DNA of 64,000 nucleotides from Nelumbo lutea (GCA_022828595.1 JAKGHH010000001.1:206479813-206543812); one strand, 5' to 3'; shown: positions 1 through 12,860, numbered from the stretch's first letter. Numbers and translations are program-made. Notes: generated from the letters alone by a model not told the origin.

Positions 1-1098
1 GTTGAGGGCGGATGACGATGAGGAAGAGCTAAAGTTCATAAACAAATTGAAAAAAAAAAGAAAAAAAAGAAAAAGGCTCAACCGAAGGGGAAAACAGGTG
101 ACGGTTGTGAGGTATTTTTTCAAACCGAACTGATCTGATCGGTTTTTTAAATATCCAAACCGAAACCGAACCAATACAATCAGTTAACCGGTTCATCGGT
201 TAATTGATGGACCGATGAATCGCGGTTCGGTTTTTTGCTTTTTTTATACATTTAAAATAAAAAAAATAACTAAAATTGTTGGGTGGTTTCTGGTTCCAGA
301 CTGCTGGTGCCGTTGGTTACTGTCGGTGTCGGACTGGTTAGTGCCGGTGGTTGCCGTCAAGTATTGCTTGAATGAGAGCCTGAGAGGTGGTGCGGCTGGC
401 GCCTAGCAGAGACACAGAGAGGAGAGGTGTGAGAGAGAGAAGAGAGAACTGAAAGAGTGAGAGAGACAGCATTGGTGCTTGCTTGCCGGATTGGTTGGAC
501 CGTTGGTGCTTGTTTTCTAGTGAGGCGGTGACCGGCGTTGCCGCTTGGTGCTGCCGTGCTGGTGGTTGGTGCAGGTCGCGCGGCCGTCTGGACTATGGAG
601 TGAGAACTGAATTGAATAAGAAGAGAAAATGGAGAGGAGAAAGTGAGAAAACTAAGAGAGTGAGAGAAAAAGAGAAAAATTAAATGAGACAAAAGAGTTG
701 GCAGTATGGGGAAAAGACAAAAGAAAACTGGCACTCTGGCACTCTGGTAGAGGTAGACTACCGAATTTTTAATTGAAAAGGTTCAAATTTCAAAAAAGAA
801 TTTGAAATTTGAACCTTAAGGCTGAAAGTCTATAGCTAATAAATCGGTAGGCGACTAGGCGCCGAATAAATCAAAATCTTTTATTTGATTTAAAAAAAAA
901 CTAAAAAATATAATATAATATAATATAATATATTATATTATTTATATAATATATATATTATTGTATATATCGGTCGATTTGGTTAACTGTCGGTTTTTTT
1001 AAATGGTTAACTGAAACCGAACCAACCGGTTTAATTAACTGATTTTTTGGTTTGGTTTCAGTCAGTTTGGTTTTTTGGTTTTTTTTGCTCACCCCTAG
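1..1098. mobile_element. hAT-type non-autonomous element, right part
   Basis: The stretch is dense in CCGAACCG/CGGTT motifs (about 120-240 and 965-1080) and ends in GCTCACCCCTA, the inverted form of a TAGGGGTGAGC terminus common in plant hAT elements. The left end lies outside the window or is lost. The middle (280-720) is G-rich with GAGAGA runs and GTGCCGG words; it resembles the inside of the hAT element at 33043-34068. The reading frames here are repeat-driven and not genes. Family assignment rests on the terminus and motif style, since no TSD pair can be checked. Confidence 0.5.
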
Positions 1099-2238
1099 GT
1101 GATGGTTCAAAGGAAGATCAAGATTCCAAGGTTGAATCAGAGGGTTCAAGTTAGGGTTCTCTGAGATCAAAGGAAAGGAGAACCCAACGAAAGCAAGAGA
1201 GTCCATTATCCTTGTCTTCATGCAACAACTTCCCATCGAGTTGCCATGGAAAAAACCAAACGTAGCTTGAATGCAGTATAACCAGTCAGAATTTCAAACT
1301 AGTATTAGCACTGATCTTCCCCCTCTGGCAAGAGGACACTTCGTGTAGTAATTCGAGGAACATGGTCAATGTGGCAAGAGTGAGGGGCTCAAGTTTCACC
1401 AAGTTTAGAAATTTCATAGATAGCCAACCATTCAAGGAAAAGTTCCTTTCACAATCGAGAAAAGCATCGGGAGTGATCATAGAAGAAATATCGATTCAAC
1501 AAGAGGTGAGGTTTAAAAAATTGTGCAAAGGACGTGAGGTAGAAGGAATCGCTAATTGTGGAAATTGAACAGAGCCTAGCACACAAAAGGGATAAGGAGT
1601 TAACTACAGGGAGTTGAGGTGTAGAAAAAATAAAACCAAACTTGAAGCCGAAGCGGCTGATGTCTGAGCTAAATGGGGTTAGATTCAGATCCAAGTTTGT
1701 GGAATTCGCATCGATTTTGGTCCCATTTTTTAAAAAGACAAAGTTTGAGACTTCCAAACCCATCATCCCTCTGTTCTCAAAGAAGACTGGTGTCTTTATC
1801 AGCAACTTCAATGCATCGTCGTCTCAAGTTCTTGAACCAATGGAAGTTATCAATGAGTTCAATTTTTTCAATTCATCAATAGTAAATGTTGGTTTTGATC
1901 CCCTAAATTCCTTGGTGTTGGACTATCAATAGAAGAACGATGAGAAGCAGTAAAACCTATGATGTCTTGCAAACAAGTCATGTTTTGAACCATCGCAATA
2001 AGCTAGAAGTTGTGCATCCAAAAAAATTTTTAAAAATATGGTAGGCCATCAGATTTTTTTTTTTGTATCAAGAGGAAATTTTTTCAAGCTGTGGTAGAAA
2101 AATTGGTTTTTTGTAAAGTCAAAAGATCTGTATTTTCAACGAATAAAGTTGGGCTATCCATAAAGTAGCACAATTCAATCATGGAGGGTTGAGGTTCTGG
2201 AGCCAAAACTTATCGAAATTAGTGGTCTTCAGCATAAT
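1099..2238. other. no recognised gene; possible 5' part of the L1 remnant
   Basis: Two modest + strand open frames (1362-1568 and 1642-1932) precede the L1 endonuclease remnant and could be the variable part of an L1 ORF1. I see no zinc knuckle or DUF4283-like core, so this is only a positional guess. Nothing else is recognisable. Confidence 0.25.
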
Positions 2239-3540
2239 ATGTTTAGAGGGGATTATCCTAAAACAATCCCCAAAAAAGAAATGAAAGTTGCAAACTGGAA
2301 ATGTCAGGGTTTGGGATCCCCTTGGACAGTTCATTCAGTGAAGAGGATTCTAAAGAAAGAGAAACCTTGGATTCACTTTCTCATGGAGATAAAACACAAT
2401 TTAGTTGAAGACAGGAAAAAACTTAAAGTTTAAAAGATTGGAATTATTGGGGACTTGATCGTTGTAGTCTAGCTGGAGGTCTAGCCCTATTTTGGGCTTC
2501 GGATTCGAGGCTTAGAGTGTTGAATGCCAATAAAAATTTTATTCATACCTTGGTGACTGATGCTGATAAAGGGGACTAGTTTTGCTCTTTTTGCTATGGT
2601 AAACCAAAGAAAAAAAACAAGAAAATTTTTTGGATTCTTGGAAATAGTTTGCACGGTGGGGGGGGGGGTCCATGGATCTGTATAGGAGATTCAAACATTG
2701 CCTTTTTCTATCCAGGACAAAGTATGGGGGACAACTGAGAAGAAATGCATTCTGTAGAGAAACACTAGGGCTTTACTTAGGGGGATGTCAAGGTGGTTCT
2801 GGATAGAGCCTTGGAAAATAAGGAGTGGCTCTCTCTGTTTCCTTAAGTGTCTGTGTTTCACATCCCACTAGGATGTTCAAATCACTTACCTATTGTCTCT
2901 GACCAATATCTAGAGATTGAAAAGAGAAGAAAGCCTTTCAGATTTGAGGAAATGTGATCCTTGCATGAGGAATGTGTTAGAGTGATAGAAGAAAGTTGGA
3001 GTAATAGTTCTTTTGGATCCAACCAAGTTGTTCTGAGAAATAAGTGTAGGTGGCGTCAGAAAAATCTAAGAGTTTGGAATAAGCTCAATTTCGGGAACCT
3101 GGAACCAAAATCTAGGAGGCTCAAGCAGAGTTAGACCAAGCTCTTAGAAAGGCAGGATCCTCCACTTCGGGTGGGAGAATAAATGAGTGTGAAGAAAAGT
3201 TAGATCAATGGCTTAAAAGAGAGAATCTTTTGAGCGCAAAAGTCTAGATGTGACTAGTTAAATTGGGGATACCAGAATACAAGCTTCTTCCATCACACAA
3301 CTTTGAGTAGAAGAGCTAGGAATAGAGTTCTAAGGATCAAGAATGCTAAAGGGGATTGAGAATAAGAGCAAAAAGAACATAGTTGATGTGTTTAGGGGGT
3401 ATTTTATTGATCTCTTCACTACATCCACCCCTCAAAACATTGAGGAAGCCAAAAACTACATTGAGAGGAAATTAGAGCCAGATGAAGCTAGGATTTTAGA
3501 GAGAGAGCCAAAAACCAAACCGACAGTGCCACTTATTCAT
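2239..3540 (+). pseudogene. L1-type LINE ORF2 remnant (endonuclease part)
   Basis: From about 2278 the frame reads MKVANWKCQGLGSPWTV, matching the start of plant L1 ORF2 endonucleases (usual form NWNCRGLGNPWTV). The asparagine of the usual WNC is Lys here. Read across several frameshifts and stops, typical L1 pieces follow: LKDWNYWGLDRC (about 2430), LDRALENKEWLSLFP (about 2795), a degraded SDHLPI-type motif (about 2890), and the linker GYFIDLFTTSTP (about 3390) that normally leads into the reverse transcriptase. No RT domain is present, so the copy is truncated before RT. It points at the GGPPS fragment downstream. It is certainly non-functional; family call is firm, exact ends are not. Confidence 0.75.
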
Positions 3541-3656
3541 TGTCTTGTCTCTCCTCACTCTTTCCTCCTCTCCGTCCCTCTAATTTACTAGTCTAAGAAT
3601 GCTACCATGGCTACCACTGTCCCAACCATAGTTGTTAATAGTGGACAACTGAGACT

Positions 3657-4463
<807 letters not shown>

Positions 4464-5224
4464 GGTTATGGTGAGTGGGAAATAGCTAAAGTCTAGCTAA
4501 GAACCATTTTTATATCTGGCAATGTGCAGTGCTGAAAAACCAGGTCTATAGAAAATGGTTTTCTAACAGAACCATCCAACTACAAAGCTGTTGCTATTAT
4601 CTATTATCCTATTCCTATGAGATAAGCCATAAGAGTCTCAAGCTCAACTCTCAAGAGTAAGTGAGCTGTAACAAATATATAGACTCGTGACTTGGTAGCG
4701 TCAGGGGACTCAAGGCTGGCTAAAAGCGGCCAAGTTCAACTCTAAAAGTCTGAAGTCCAAACCAAAATAAAGCTAGCGATTAGCAAAAGCTCAGACCAAT
4801 ACAAATCTTCTTCGAATCCTACGATCATCTAGTATTGCAGGAAGAATGCACTTGGATCAGGTGTTGACTGTTTTTACTTTTTTTTTCTACCTCCATGGCT
4901 CCACTCAATTGATCCATTCTACAAACGTTCGTTGCTTCTCTTTTCTTGGTTTCAGACTGGGAGTCTAGGATACTGCCAACAGTCAATGACTCACTCGCTT
5001 TCCACTGCTACCACTGGCTGTATCGTTGTGAGGGTGACCGGGGAGCTGGTGGTGGCTGTTTCCGTCGTCGTAGTTGGATGGAGGGTGGTACTAGTAGTAC
5101 ATTCGAGCAGTCCCTCAACTGCGTATAGAGAATTTGGGCTCTATTTCATTTTCTTGAGAAAGAAGATGATGAAGAATGTCTAAGGATAATTTTAATATTT
5201 TTAAAAATCTTAAATTGCACATGA
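4464..5224. other. no recognised gene
   Basis: This is the upstream side of the GGPPS fragment. Short frames near 4932-5183 are Val-rich translations of GTGG repeats and look non-coding. No clear promoter was found. Confidence 0.3.
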
Positions 5225-5358
5225 AGTCACGTGATATACATAACAATAGTATAAATTATCGCAAAATTAAAGTTTGAATACTACATTGTCGTGTTTTAAA
5301 GTTCCAATACTAAATTAGCACTCGGCCTGATGTATAGCTACCTATCGGGAATTTTCCC
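5225..5358. repeat. relic end of a Mutator-type MITE
   Basis: The words TACTAAATTAGCACTCGG and ATCGGGAATTTTCC match, in the same order, the right arm of the complete MITE at 61242-61802 (TACTAAATTGTCGCATTT, ATCGGGAATTTTGCC). Only this arm is present, so it is a truncated relative. Confidence 0.5.
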
Positions 5359-5364
5359 GGAAAA

Positions 5365-6160
5365 GAATTATCATTAAAGCATACTACATAACCAAGGGGT
5401 CACTTTCGGCCTATGTTGTATTCCACTTTCCTGAGTCATGATTCCATTACATCCTTCTCCACTCAAACGGCAGAACAAAATCATAAGGTTGGATTGGATA
5501 ACTCGGATTAAGTTGGGCTGAGAATTGGGCCTGGGTTGGCCTACAACTTACACTGTGTATTAGTAGGACATGTGCATGATTGCACTGAATCAATTCCTCC
5601 GCAATAGTTCTTTACCAATGAAAAATCAGAGCTCAATGCATATTTTTTATTTTGCTTTTGCCCTTTTTTTTCTTGGAGTTACACCAGCTCCGATAGCCGA
5701 AGGGCCAATATGTCGTTCGAGTTGACTGGCTTCTAACCGGCATTCCCCGGTAATCAACGCCCCTACAACCTTAATCGGTCACCTCAATTGGATCTAAATA
5801 ATAAGAGGCCACGTGTACGAAAAACCGCCACCAAACAAGCTCGGCCCACTCTCCCTTTCTTGATATCATCTACAAATCGGCAAAACTTCTCTCACTCTTC
5901 ACTCCGCAGGAGAGAAGGCGCGACGCCTCTCTGAACACGGACCTGATTTCTCCCATCACCGGTAAATGGCGGCCTCTGCGGGAATCCGCTTCAGTCGTTG
6001 CTGGGATTCGGAGTCTGGGTTCAGGAATCCCGATGCTTCCCGTTGATGGGCATCAATTTCTTCCTCAAAGACGGGCTAAATGTTGATCCCTCCATGTTTC
6101 AGCTGATGCAGAACTCTGCCAACCTTCCGATGGTCGGGATGCGTCTCTATGACCAATTCT
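5365..6160 (+). pseudogene. duplicated promoter and partial exon 1 of the FBT7-like gene
   Basis: This block is collinear with 17160-17945, upstream of and inside exon 1 of the transporter gene, about 11.79 kb away in direct orientation. Shared marks include AAAGAATTATCATTAAAGCA at the left edge and the G-box CACGTG at 5810-5815. The copied start codon is at 5967. A one-base deletion soon after it (CCTCTGCGGGAATCC against CCTCCGCCGGGAATCC) shifts the frame. The transporter frame resumes at 5998 (LLGFGVWVQ in the intact gene; LGFGVWVQESRCFP here) up to NSANLPMVG, then homology ends near 6155 inside the exon, before the splice donor. It cannot make a transporter, though its promoter might still fire. 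Confidence 0.85.
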
Positions 6161-6827
6161 TTCTAAAATATTTTTGTTTTTTTCAAGTAAACTGATTTTC
6201 TTTCATTTCCAATTCCATAAGATTGCAATCATTCAAAAATTCATTAAAATTCCAAATTTGACTAGGTTGAGGATATCTTCCACCTAATTTATTTTCAATT
6301 GATTTAAAATTGTTAAAATCCCCAATTAAACACTAAGGGCCCATGGTATTTACAACAATGTCCTTGACCCAATTCCATATAACTCTTTGCTCACTCTTAT
6401 TTGGTGGGGCATAAATAAAGGTGCACTACCACGTTTAATAATGGGCATAAATAAATGACCTAATTCAATCTAGGATGAATTTGGAGTCACATTTAGGAAA
6501 TTTTGATGCCTTTTTTGGCGCTTTAACCGTTGCCCATCCTTCTACTAGGTTGATGGAGCACCCTTTCCTACATTTCTACAAGCAACAAATAGAAATTTCT
6601 ATTACAAACACGAGCAACCACACTTACTACACAGTAACCATCAGACCGTCTGGACACATCAATATTAATAAACTTGATCTCGTTTGCTGAAAGCTGTATC
6701 GACATCAAAGAACTTTACCTCAACAACTGATGGAATTCCAGCAAGCACAATCTACCTTTTGAACCAATAAGTGGGGAGGGAAATTTTTGTAATTAAAAAT
6801 TTTATTGTTTCAATTTTTCTAAAGACT
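6161..6827. other. no recognised gene
   Basis: AT-rich spacer. A frame at 6475-6690 has no recognisable domain. Confidence 0.3.
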
Positions 6828-7275
6828 CCATGAACCACACAACGCATGGCCACTAGAGAAATCCCATTCAGCTTGGCATTCAAAGCCGAGGTGATGATCC
6901 CTGTGGAGATTAGATCCCCCACTCTCCAAACAGAGCTCTACAATGATGAAACAAACAATGAAGACCTTCATGCCAAGCTTGACCTAGTGGAAGAATCCCG
7001 ATACCGAGCACACATTCGGATGGTAGCATAGTAGTAGAGGATGGCTAGGTACTATGACACCAAAGTCCAGAGAACAGAGTTCAAGACTAGAGACCTCGTT
7101 CTCTGCAAAGTCATCATGCCTGAGCCTGAAGAAGGAAAACTCGGGCCCAACTGGGAAGGACCATACAAGGTGAATAGAGTGCTCAATCTGAGTACCTACA
7201 GACTAGAAGACCACGACAATAAGCCAATGCCAAGGAGCTGAAACACAGAGAACCTTAGAATGTACTATCAGTGAA
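6828..7275 (+). pseudogene. Ty3/gypsy polyprotein C-terminus (integrase tail)
   Basis: Two frames separated by stops near 7030 read as the last part of a gypsy integrase. REIPFSLAFKAEVMIPVEI corresponds to the usual GETPFSLAYGTEAVIPVEI. Then come RMARYYDTKVQ, DLVLCKV, EEGKLGPNWEGPYKV and TYRLEDHDNKP, and finally NTENLRMYYQ after a stop. The GPNWEGPY block is the typical chromatin-proximal tail of plant Tat/Athila-side gypsy integrases. The catalytic core, RT and gag are missing, so this is the 3' end of a dead element. It faces the antisense extra ORF at 7979-9798. Confidence 0.85.
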
Positions 7276-7978
7276 CAAGATAGAAGATTTCCTGTACAAA
7301 CAAATTAAATAAATTCTCTTTTGCTCAACAGTAGTTGAAAATGCACTACACACACACAACCCAACCCAAATGAACTCTAACGACTAAGGACATCAAAACA
7401 CAATACCACACACACGACTTCGCCAAACCTGAATGGTCGGGCACATAAAGACCGCACATAGAACAAAGGCCAACCCCCAAGACACTACCTGGTAGTCGAG
7501 TTGAGCCCAAAGGACTAACGCTCTAACATAGATCCGACTAACACAAGATGACTGAGGCCCTAAGCCAAACTAGCCCAATAAGACACGACAGGAATGACAC
7601 CCATCCGACCATTAAAGTAGTTTGACTCGAAGTTGGAGCAAAGATGGTCGAGCATCACGTCCAGCCCTCAAGGAGCATGGGATCCTCCAAGACCGAGTGC
7701 CACCAAGCTCCCCCAATAGCAACAAGGAGTTAGAAGCACTCTGGCCAAATAAGACCCGAAGTGGGTCAGTTCGAGCAAAGAGCCCCTAAGGCCCAAACGG
7801 TAGCACAGTCTGAGGAGCATTCCAACTGGCCAAACTTTGAAGTGTGAATAAAAAAAAAAAGAAGTGCACAAAAAGAAATTTGTTTGGCAAAATAGATCTT
7901 CATTATTAAAAACATAATACAACGGTTATGAGCCCGACATACCGAACTGTGTACAACAAAAGAAAGAAGGAAAGAAGA
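7276..7978. other. 3' non-coding part of the gypsy remnant
   Basis: No coding domain is visible. The position between the pol tail and an antisense ORF fits the 3' spacer of a Tat-lineage gypsy element. CA-rich words occur at 7340-7410. No LTR pair was found. Confidence 0.35.
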
Positions 7979-9798
7979 TCATTCCAGACCAGTAGTGTTG
8001 TCTAGAAGGTTCACCTCCTCAAGGGTAGCCATGTCATCATTCAGGGTAGGTTGTTCAGCTAGCGGCACCTCCACATCAAAGGGACTGTACTTCTCCATGG
8101 CTATGTTGATCTCAGGGTGCTCGCACCTGACCCTCTTCTGGCAACAAGCAAATCCAGTCTGCCAAGAGTCTATAACAAAACCATGGAGGGAAATCTGAAA
8201 CTCCTTGGACTCCTTGTACATGGTGATCGCCTCCTTCTCGGTGCATAGCAGTTTCGCCTCCGCCTACTTAGTTGCCTTCTATGCCTTGTTGCAACCCTCC
8301 TTGGATCATGCACGTGGTTCTTCGATTGTTGTAGCTCCTCATCCTTGGCCACCATCGACTGTTTCAGCTTGGCCATTTCCGATTGCCGATGAGAGAACTC
8401 ACCCTCTCGAGACTTAGCCATCTGACGAAGGGTGCACATCCTATCGACCAACATTGTCACCACACAATACAGCCTGCAAAACAAAAGGTCAATGAGCATG
8501 GCCAAGAAAACTGAAGAACAGAAAGGGTAGTGCAGATGCCTTACCACGACGGACTCTCAGGTGACTGTGCTCTCCAACACCCCGCTCGTGCAACCACTAG
8601 TCTCTTTATGGATCTCAGGCAACAAAATGCCCCTAGCAAGCTGCTTGGGCATGCCTTCAACCTCCAAGGTGTCCTCCAACCGGACACTCCAGCTTGGCTT
8701 GTACACTTTGTCCCCTTCTTCCACCGGGCCCGAAGAGGGCAAGACCTCATGACCTCCTCGGGGTGTAGACCGTGGCCGAACATATTGTGGTGGAGATTCA
8801 TTAGAGCCAATGTCAACCACGTCGCACTCAATCAGTCTCGACCTCTTATGCGACCGAGGAGTCATGACATCGGAGTGGCGTTGCTACTGAGCTGCCCCAC
8901 TTGGGCCGTCACCTTCCTCTACACAGCAGCCTGCATGCGCATCATCCTCTCCTCCTCATCGACCACCACCTCTTCCAAAGAAAGAACAGTTAGTCAAGCC
9001 CAAAGAGATGAAGCAAAAAAAAAAAAAAAATACAAAGCAAGGACAGACCAGCTGGGGGCTCCATCAACTCAACACGGATCAACAGTGTGGACAAGGCGTA
9101 CTCTAGTATATTTACCCTCACTATCTGCCTGATGGCCACTAACTCCTCCCTAGATAGCTCGGCCTTGGTCGGTGCCTTCACCTTGGTATTCAAGATTGAT
9201 AGCTCAATGGGGAACGACCAACCCTCCAGTTAGCACATGAAGAAGAACCACTCCTAGTGTTTCACCGAGGGGGGGGGGCCAATGAGCACCTTATTGTTCT
9301 GTCGAGCCGAGAAATAATAGTAGCCCTAATGGTGCTTCTTCAGGTGGAGGAAGTACATGAACATTGGCAAGGTAATGTCCATGTTGTGAACCGTGCAGTA
9401 ATAGAGGAGGCTGACTAGATACTTAAAGAAGTTGGGCATAAGTTGGATCGGTCGGACACGGTACCACCTCAACACCATTGTGAAGCCTGGGTTCAAAGGG
9501 AACCTTAGCGCAACTGACAAGCTATGCTCATAAATACAAAGTTCACTCGGCCAAGCCAAAGTGACTCTCTCGCCTATACTAGGACAGCTCATTTCATACT
9601 CTTCGGGGATACAATAAAAAGCTCTAATACAGGCTAGGTCTTGGGGCATCAACCTATAAGAAGAATTAAAGCAGTTGTCGAACCACACAGAGGTGCCAAG
9701 CCCTTCTTCGAACACCACCTCTACACCTACCTTGCCCTCGTCGGTTTTCCTGACTTCAGCCTCCCAAAGGACCTCAACCTCCTCTACCATGGAACCCT
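7979..9798 (-). pseudogene. gypsy-associated antisense extra ORF (Transposase_28-like)
   Basis: Read right to left, the first piece (9798-9326) has SVALRFPLNPGFTMVLRWY followed by RPIQLMPNFFKYLVSLLYY. This is the pattern of the plant 'putative gypsy-type transposon' domain (PF04195: LRFPLHPF...LRHYG..P.QL.PN). Further fragments in shifting frames are charged and coiled-coil-like (for example around 8170-8440, with SHRQSEMAKLKQSMVAKDE). The last piece, 8221-7979, has the C-terminal look of these proteins (FVIDSWQTGFACCQKRV). Stops and frameshifts break it repeatedly. The N-terminus is cut at 9798 by a CACTA element. The function of this domain is not established. Its place, downstream of pol and antisense to it, matches extra ORFs described in Tat-lineage gypsy elements. 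Confidence 0.65.
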
Positions 9799-10260
9799 CA
9801 CTACAAGAAAAATCAGTTTTAGCAATGGACAAAACCGTTGCTACAACCCCCAAAAAAAGGTTGCTAAAGGTTATAGCAACGGTTTTTTGTCCGTAAGGAA
9901 TATTGCCATGACTAAAAGTTATAATAACGGATATTGTACACCGTGGTTAAAAGTATACATATAGCCACGATTTTAACCGTTGCCAATTTCAACATTTGTT
10001 GCAACGGTTTTATTATGTACCGTTGCTACAAATTGATACAGCAACGGGGTTGTCCATGGCTAAATGTGTATGAATAGTTAGCCATAGCAACGGTTTTATT
10101 ATGTACGGTTGATAAAAATTGAGATAGCAACGGATCTGTCCGTGGCTAAATGTGTATTAGTAGTTAGATAAAAACCGTTGCTACAAGTTCTCATTGTGTA
10201 GTATTGATGATACGCTTAGCAACGGTTTTATTAAACCGTTGTTAAAAGTTTTATTTTTAA
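9799..10260 (+). mobile_element. CACTA (En/Spm-like) transposon end
   Basis: The stretch starts with CACTACAAGAAAAATC, the classic plant CACTA terminus. It is followed by many direct and inverted AGCAACGG/CCGTTGCT subterminal motifs through 10260, as expected for the transposase-binding region. I found no opposite end (TTTTCTTGTAGTG) downstream, so the element is truncated or very long. It inserted into the antisense gypsy ORF. Confidence 0.75.
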
Positions 10261-11919
10261 TTCAAACATTAGATGGTTAGCATTGCAGCTTTAGAAAAAC
10301 ATTTACTCTCACCCGTATCTATATTTGTATGGTGGATGTTTTTACAAATAAAACCTTTACACATTTACACAAAATATTCATAGTAATCTTTATTTAATAT
10401 TCACGTTTACACAAGTATTTTCATTACAAAAAATGAAACAATAAAAGAGAATTGACAAAATTATCCTCGTTGCACTTGAACATTTTCTTATATACACGTG
10501 CATCGCACTCAAGACATTTGCTTTGGATCATAATCTTCAGTATGCTAAATCAACAAAGAATAAATACTCAAGGATTGATAGCAATAATTAGCTATATAAA
10601 TTAATTAATATAAGAGTTTTATATGCATTATACACTTAATATTGAATTAACCCAAGTGATGCGAAATCCAACTGTTTCTCCAAGAGTTACTGGACTTCTT
10701 GATTCCTTCAACAAAACTAAGTCATTAATCATTACCGATTTTAAGGATATCTCACACCATCCAAGGATTCATGTTCATATTGGTTTGACTGAAGGTTTGT
10801 TTAGCCAGTTTCCAACCTAAAAAGACCTTTGTTTCTCAAGGCTTCAGATTGGCAGTATAAAACTTCACCATGAAGGAAGTTTGGGCCAGAGGAGGATTGG
10901 CTTTGAAGATAGTTGAGCTAAGGTAAACTTCTTTTATTCTCATTGGAAGAGTAGTATTGTCATGGTTTTAAGAAGTTTTAGAAGGTACTAGGAACTCGAC
11001 ACAATAAAGAGAATGGAAGACCTGTCATATTGAAGAAGGCAAGAAGTATCTTGCAGAAAGAAGAGCAAATAGAAAGAGCAACACTAGCTTAGAATACAAA
11101 ACAAATCTATATATGAATCCTTGGTCTAGGAGCCCTCTAGTCAAGGGCCTGTCTCCCTGCTCCATCTCTGGCAAGTGGCAAGTGCATCAGCCAAAGAATT
11201 ATATAGGAGTCCAACTGAACAAGGTTTTCGGTAAATTGGTAATTGGTAATTAATATACAACACCTAATCATGTTTAATTACCTAAACACCCTTTTCATGT
11301 ACTAGTATAAATACCCAGTTATGCAGTTAATCACCTAGTACTCTGTTGAAACATATGGGTTATCCCACATGACAATCATTTTACCTTAGAGTTTGTTGAA
11401 ATATTCTATTAATGTTGGTAAAAACCAGGTCCAACATTTCTTTTCAATGCACTCTGCAACATTCCTTTAGTCCCCTTCTAGATAAAGTATCTTTTTCTCT
11501 TCTCTCTGCTAAGAAAGTTTCATGCCTTTCTGCCCAAGATTCAATGACCAGGACCTTGCCAATCCCAACTCTGTGCTTGAACTGCAAGTGGTTCATGTGA
11601 ATGGTCTTTTACTGGTTTCATGTTGGCTTGAATAATTACACATGCAATCCCAACATCTCCACTTTATTTTACCAATGCATCTACTAGCTGTAAGTTCATA
11701 ATAGCCATTTAACAATGATTTTGACCGAATCTGAATAGGTTTTAAACTGAGCTGGAGGAACTAAATTTTATGGTGACATTTGAGTTGGTTATTGTCAAGA
11801 AATGGTAGTATCCCATTGAAACCGAGTACAAGAAGATTTCTTATTCGAAAGAAAATGGATTCATTATGCAGTATGATTGAAGAGACTAGAAAATTACAAC
11901 AGCATAGATCAAAACACAC
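10261..11919. other. no recognised gene; possibly CACTA interior and spacer
   Basis: Short frames at 10623-10820 and 11412-11600 show no known domain. The 10261-10600 part is AT-rich and may be CACTA interior. Nothing firm can be said. Confidence 0.25.
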
Positions 11920-12032
11920 CATATGATGAGGTTTGCAAGATGTCAAACATGAAAGATCAAAATCTGTCAATGTTACATAAACATTGCTTTGGAGTAGGAC
12001 ATTTTCAGGTTTCAAATCCCTTTAAATTATAC
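11920..12032 (-). pseudogene. phototropin-like kinase exon with a stop codon
   Basis: Translated on the minus strand it reads GII*RDLKPENVLLQ, then TLTDFDLSCLTSCKP. This is the catalytic loop (RDLKPEN) and the DFD version of the DFG motif of AGC-VIII kinases. DFDLSCLTSCKP is the phototropin-1 wording, so a blue-light receptor kinase is the best source. An acceptor-like CTACAG sits just upstream and a donor-like GTGTGT just downstream, so it looks like one exon copied with its splice borders. The conserved Tyr of IIYRDLKPEN is TAA. No neighbouring exons were recognised, so it is an isolated gene fragment. Confidence 0.7.
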
Positions 12033-12860
12033 CTGTAGAGAAAACAAAATAATTTCACCATCTGATTATCTTCAAGGAGCCTGTCAATAAGGTGGGCATT
12101 AAGTGAGGAGAAAGAGATGCAAAACTTCATTATGCTTCATTTTTTTTTTCTAACTTCACTCTCTTAGTTTAACAAAGTGTATATTTCATTAAATCAATAC
12201 ATGGTCATGGATGGCCCTTACAATGGTTGGTGAACTATGCACAAGTAAACTGAATGCAAGAGAATCTCCAAGGTCTAAATCTTGAGTCCTTTATACCAAT
12301 CTGTAATCATCCTACATAACGGAAAAACAATAGAGAAAGAGAGACAAAATTGTTTTATAGAGAGACAAATTCTTTGAGACAACCAGATCTCCAACTTACT
12401 GTTTTATTTAATTATTCTTTACCTTAGCCAGTTAGATCTGTTTTCAGTCCAAGACTAGGAATAGCTGGGACTTATAGAGAGACAAAATTGTTTTTGGTTG
12501 TATTTGGGTTTTTATTGTTAGAGAGAGCAGTGAGGGACATTAGGGCATAATTCTGATGTTGTAAATATGCTTTGTTTTGATGAGCAGCTTTGTCAAGGTT
12601 GCTTTAAATTAAGCTCTACAAGCTAAGCTGCAACGCTTGACACAACTCGGAGGAACCTATACAAAGTAACCCCCTTCCCCCATCAAGCTGTCCATCATTC
12701 TTACACAAGTATCAGTAATAGAAACAGGCTTAAGGCTACCCATCAAGCTGCTCATTAATACATGTGACATGGATAGAAATCAAGCCTACCATCTTGGAAT
12801 TATGTTTTTTGTTTTCCTTCTCTAGATCAAGCTAGGACTGGTTTTGGTCCAAGTTGCTTT
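12033..12860. other. no recognised gene
   Basis: AT-rich spacer without a recognised coding or repeat signature. Confidence 0.3.

Noticed and set aside
357..734. 125-aa minus frame, Ser-rich
   Set aside because: Comes from GAGAGA/CTCTCT low complexity in the hAT-type element.
8530..9132. 200-aa frame on the + strand
   Set aside because: Shadow of the minus-strand gypsy extra ORF, which carries the recognisable motif.
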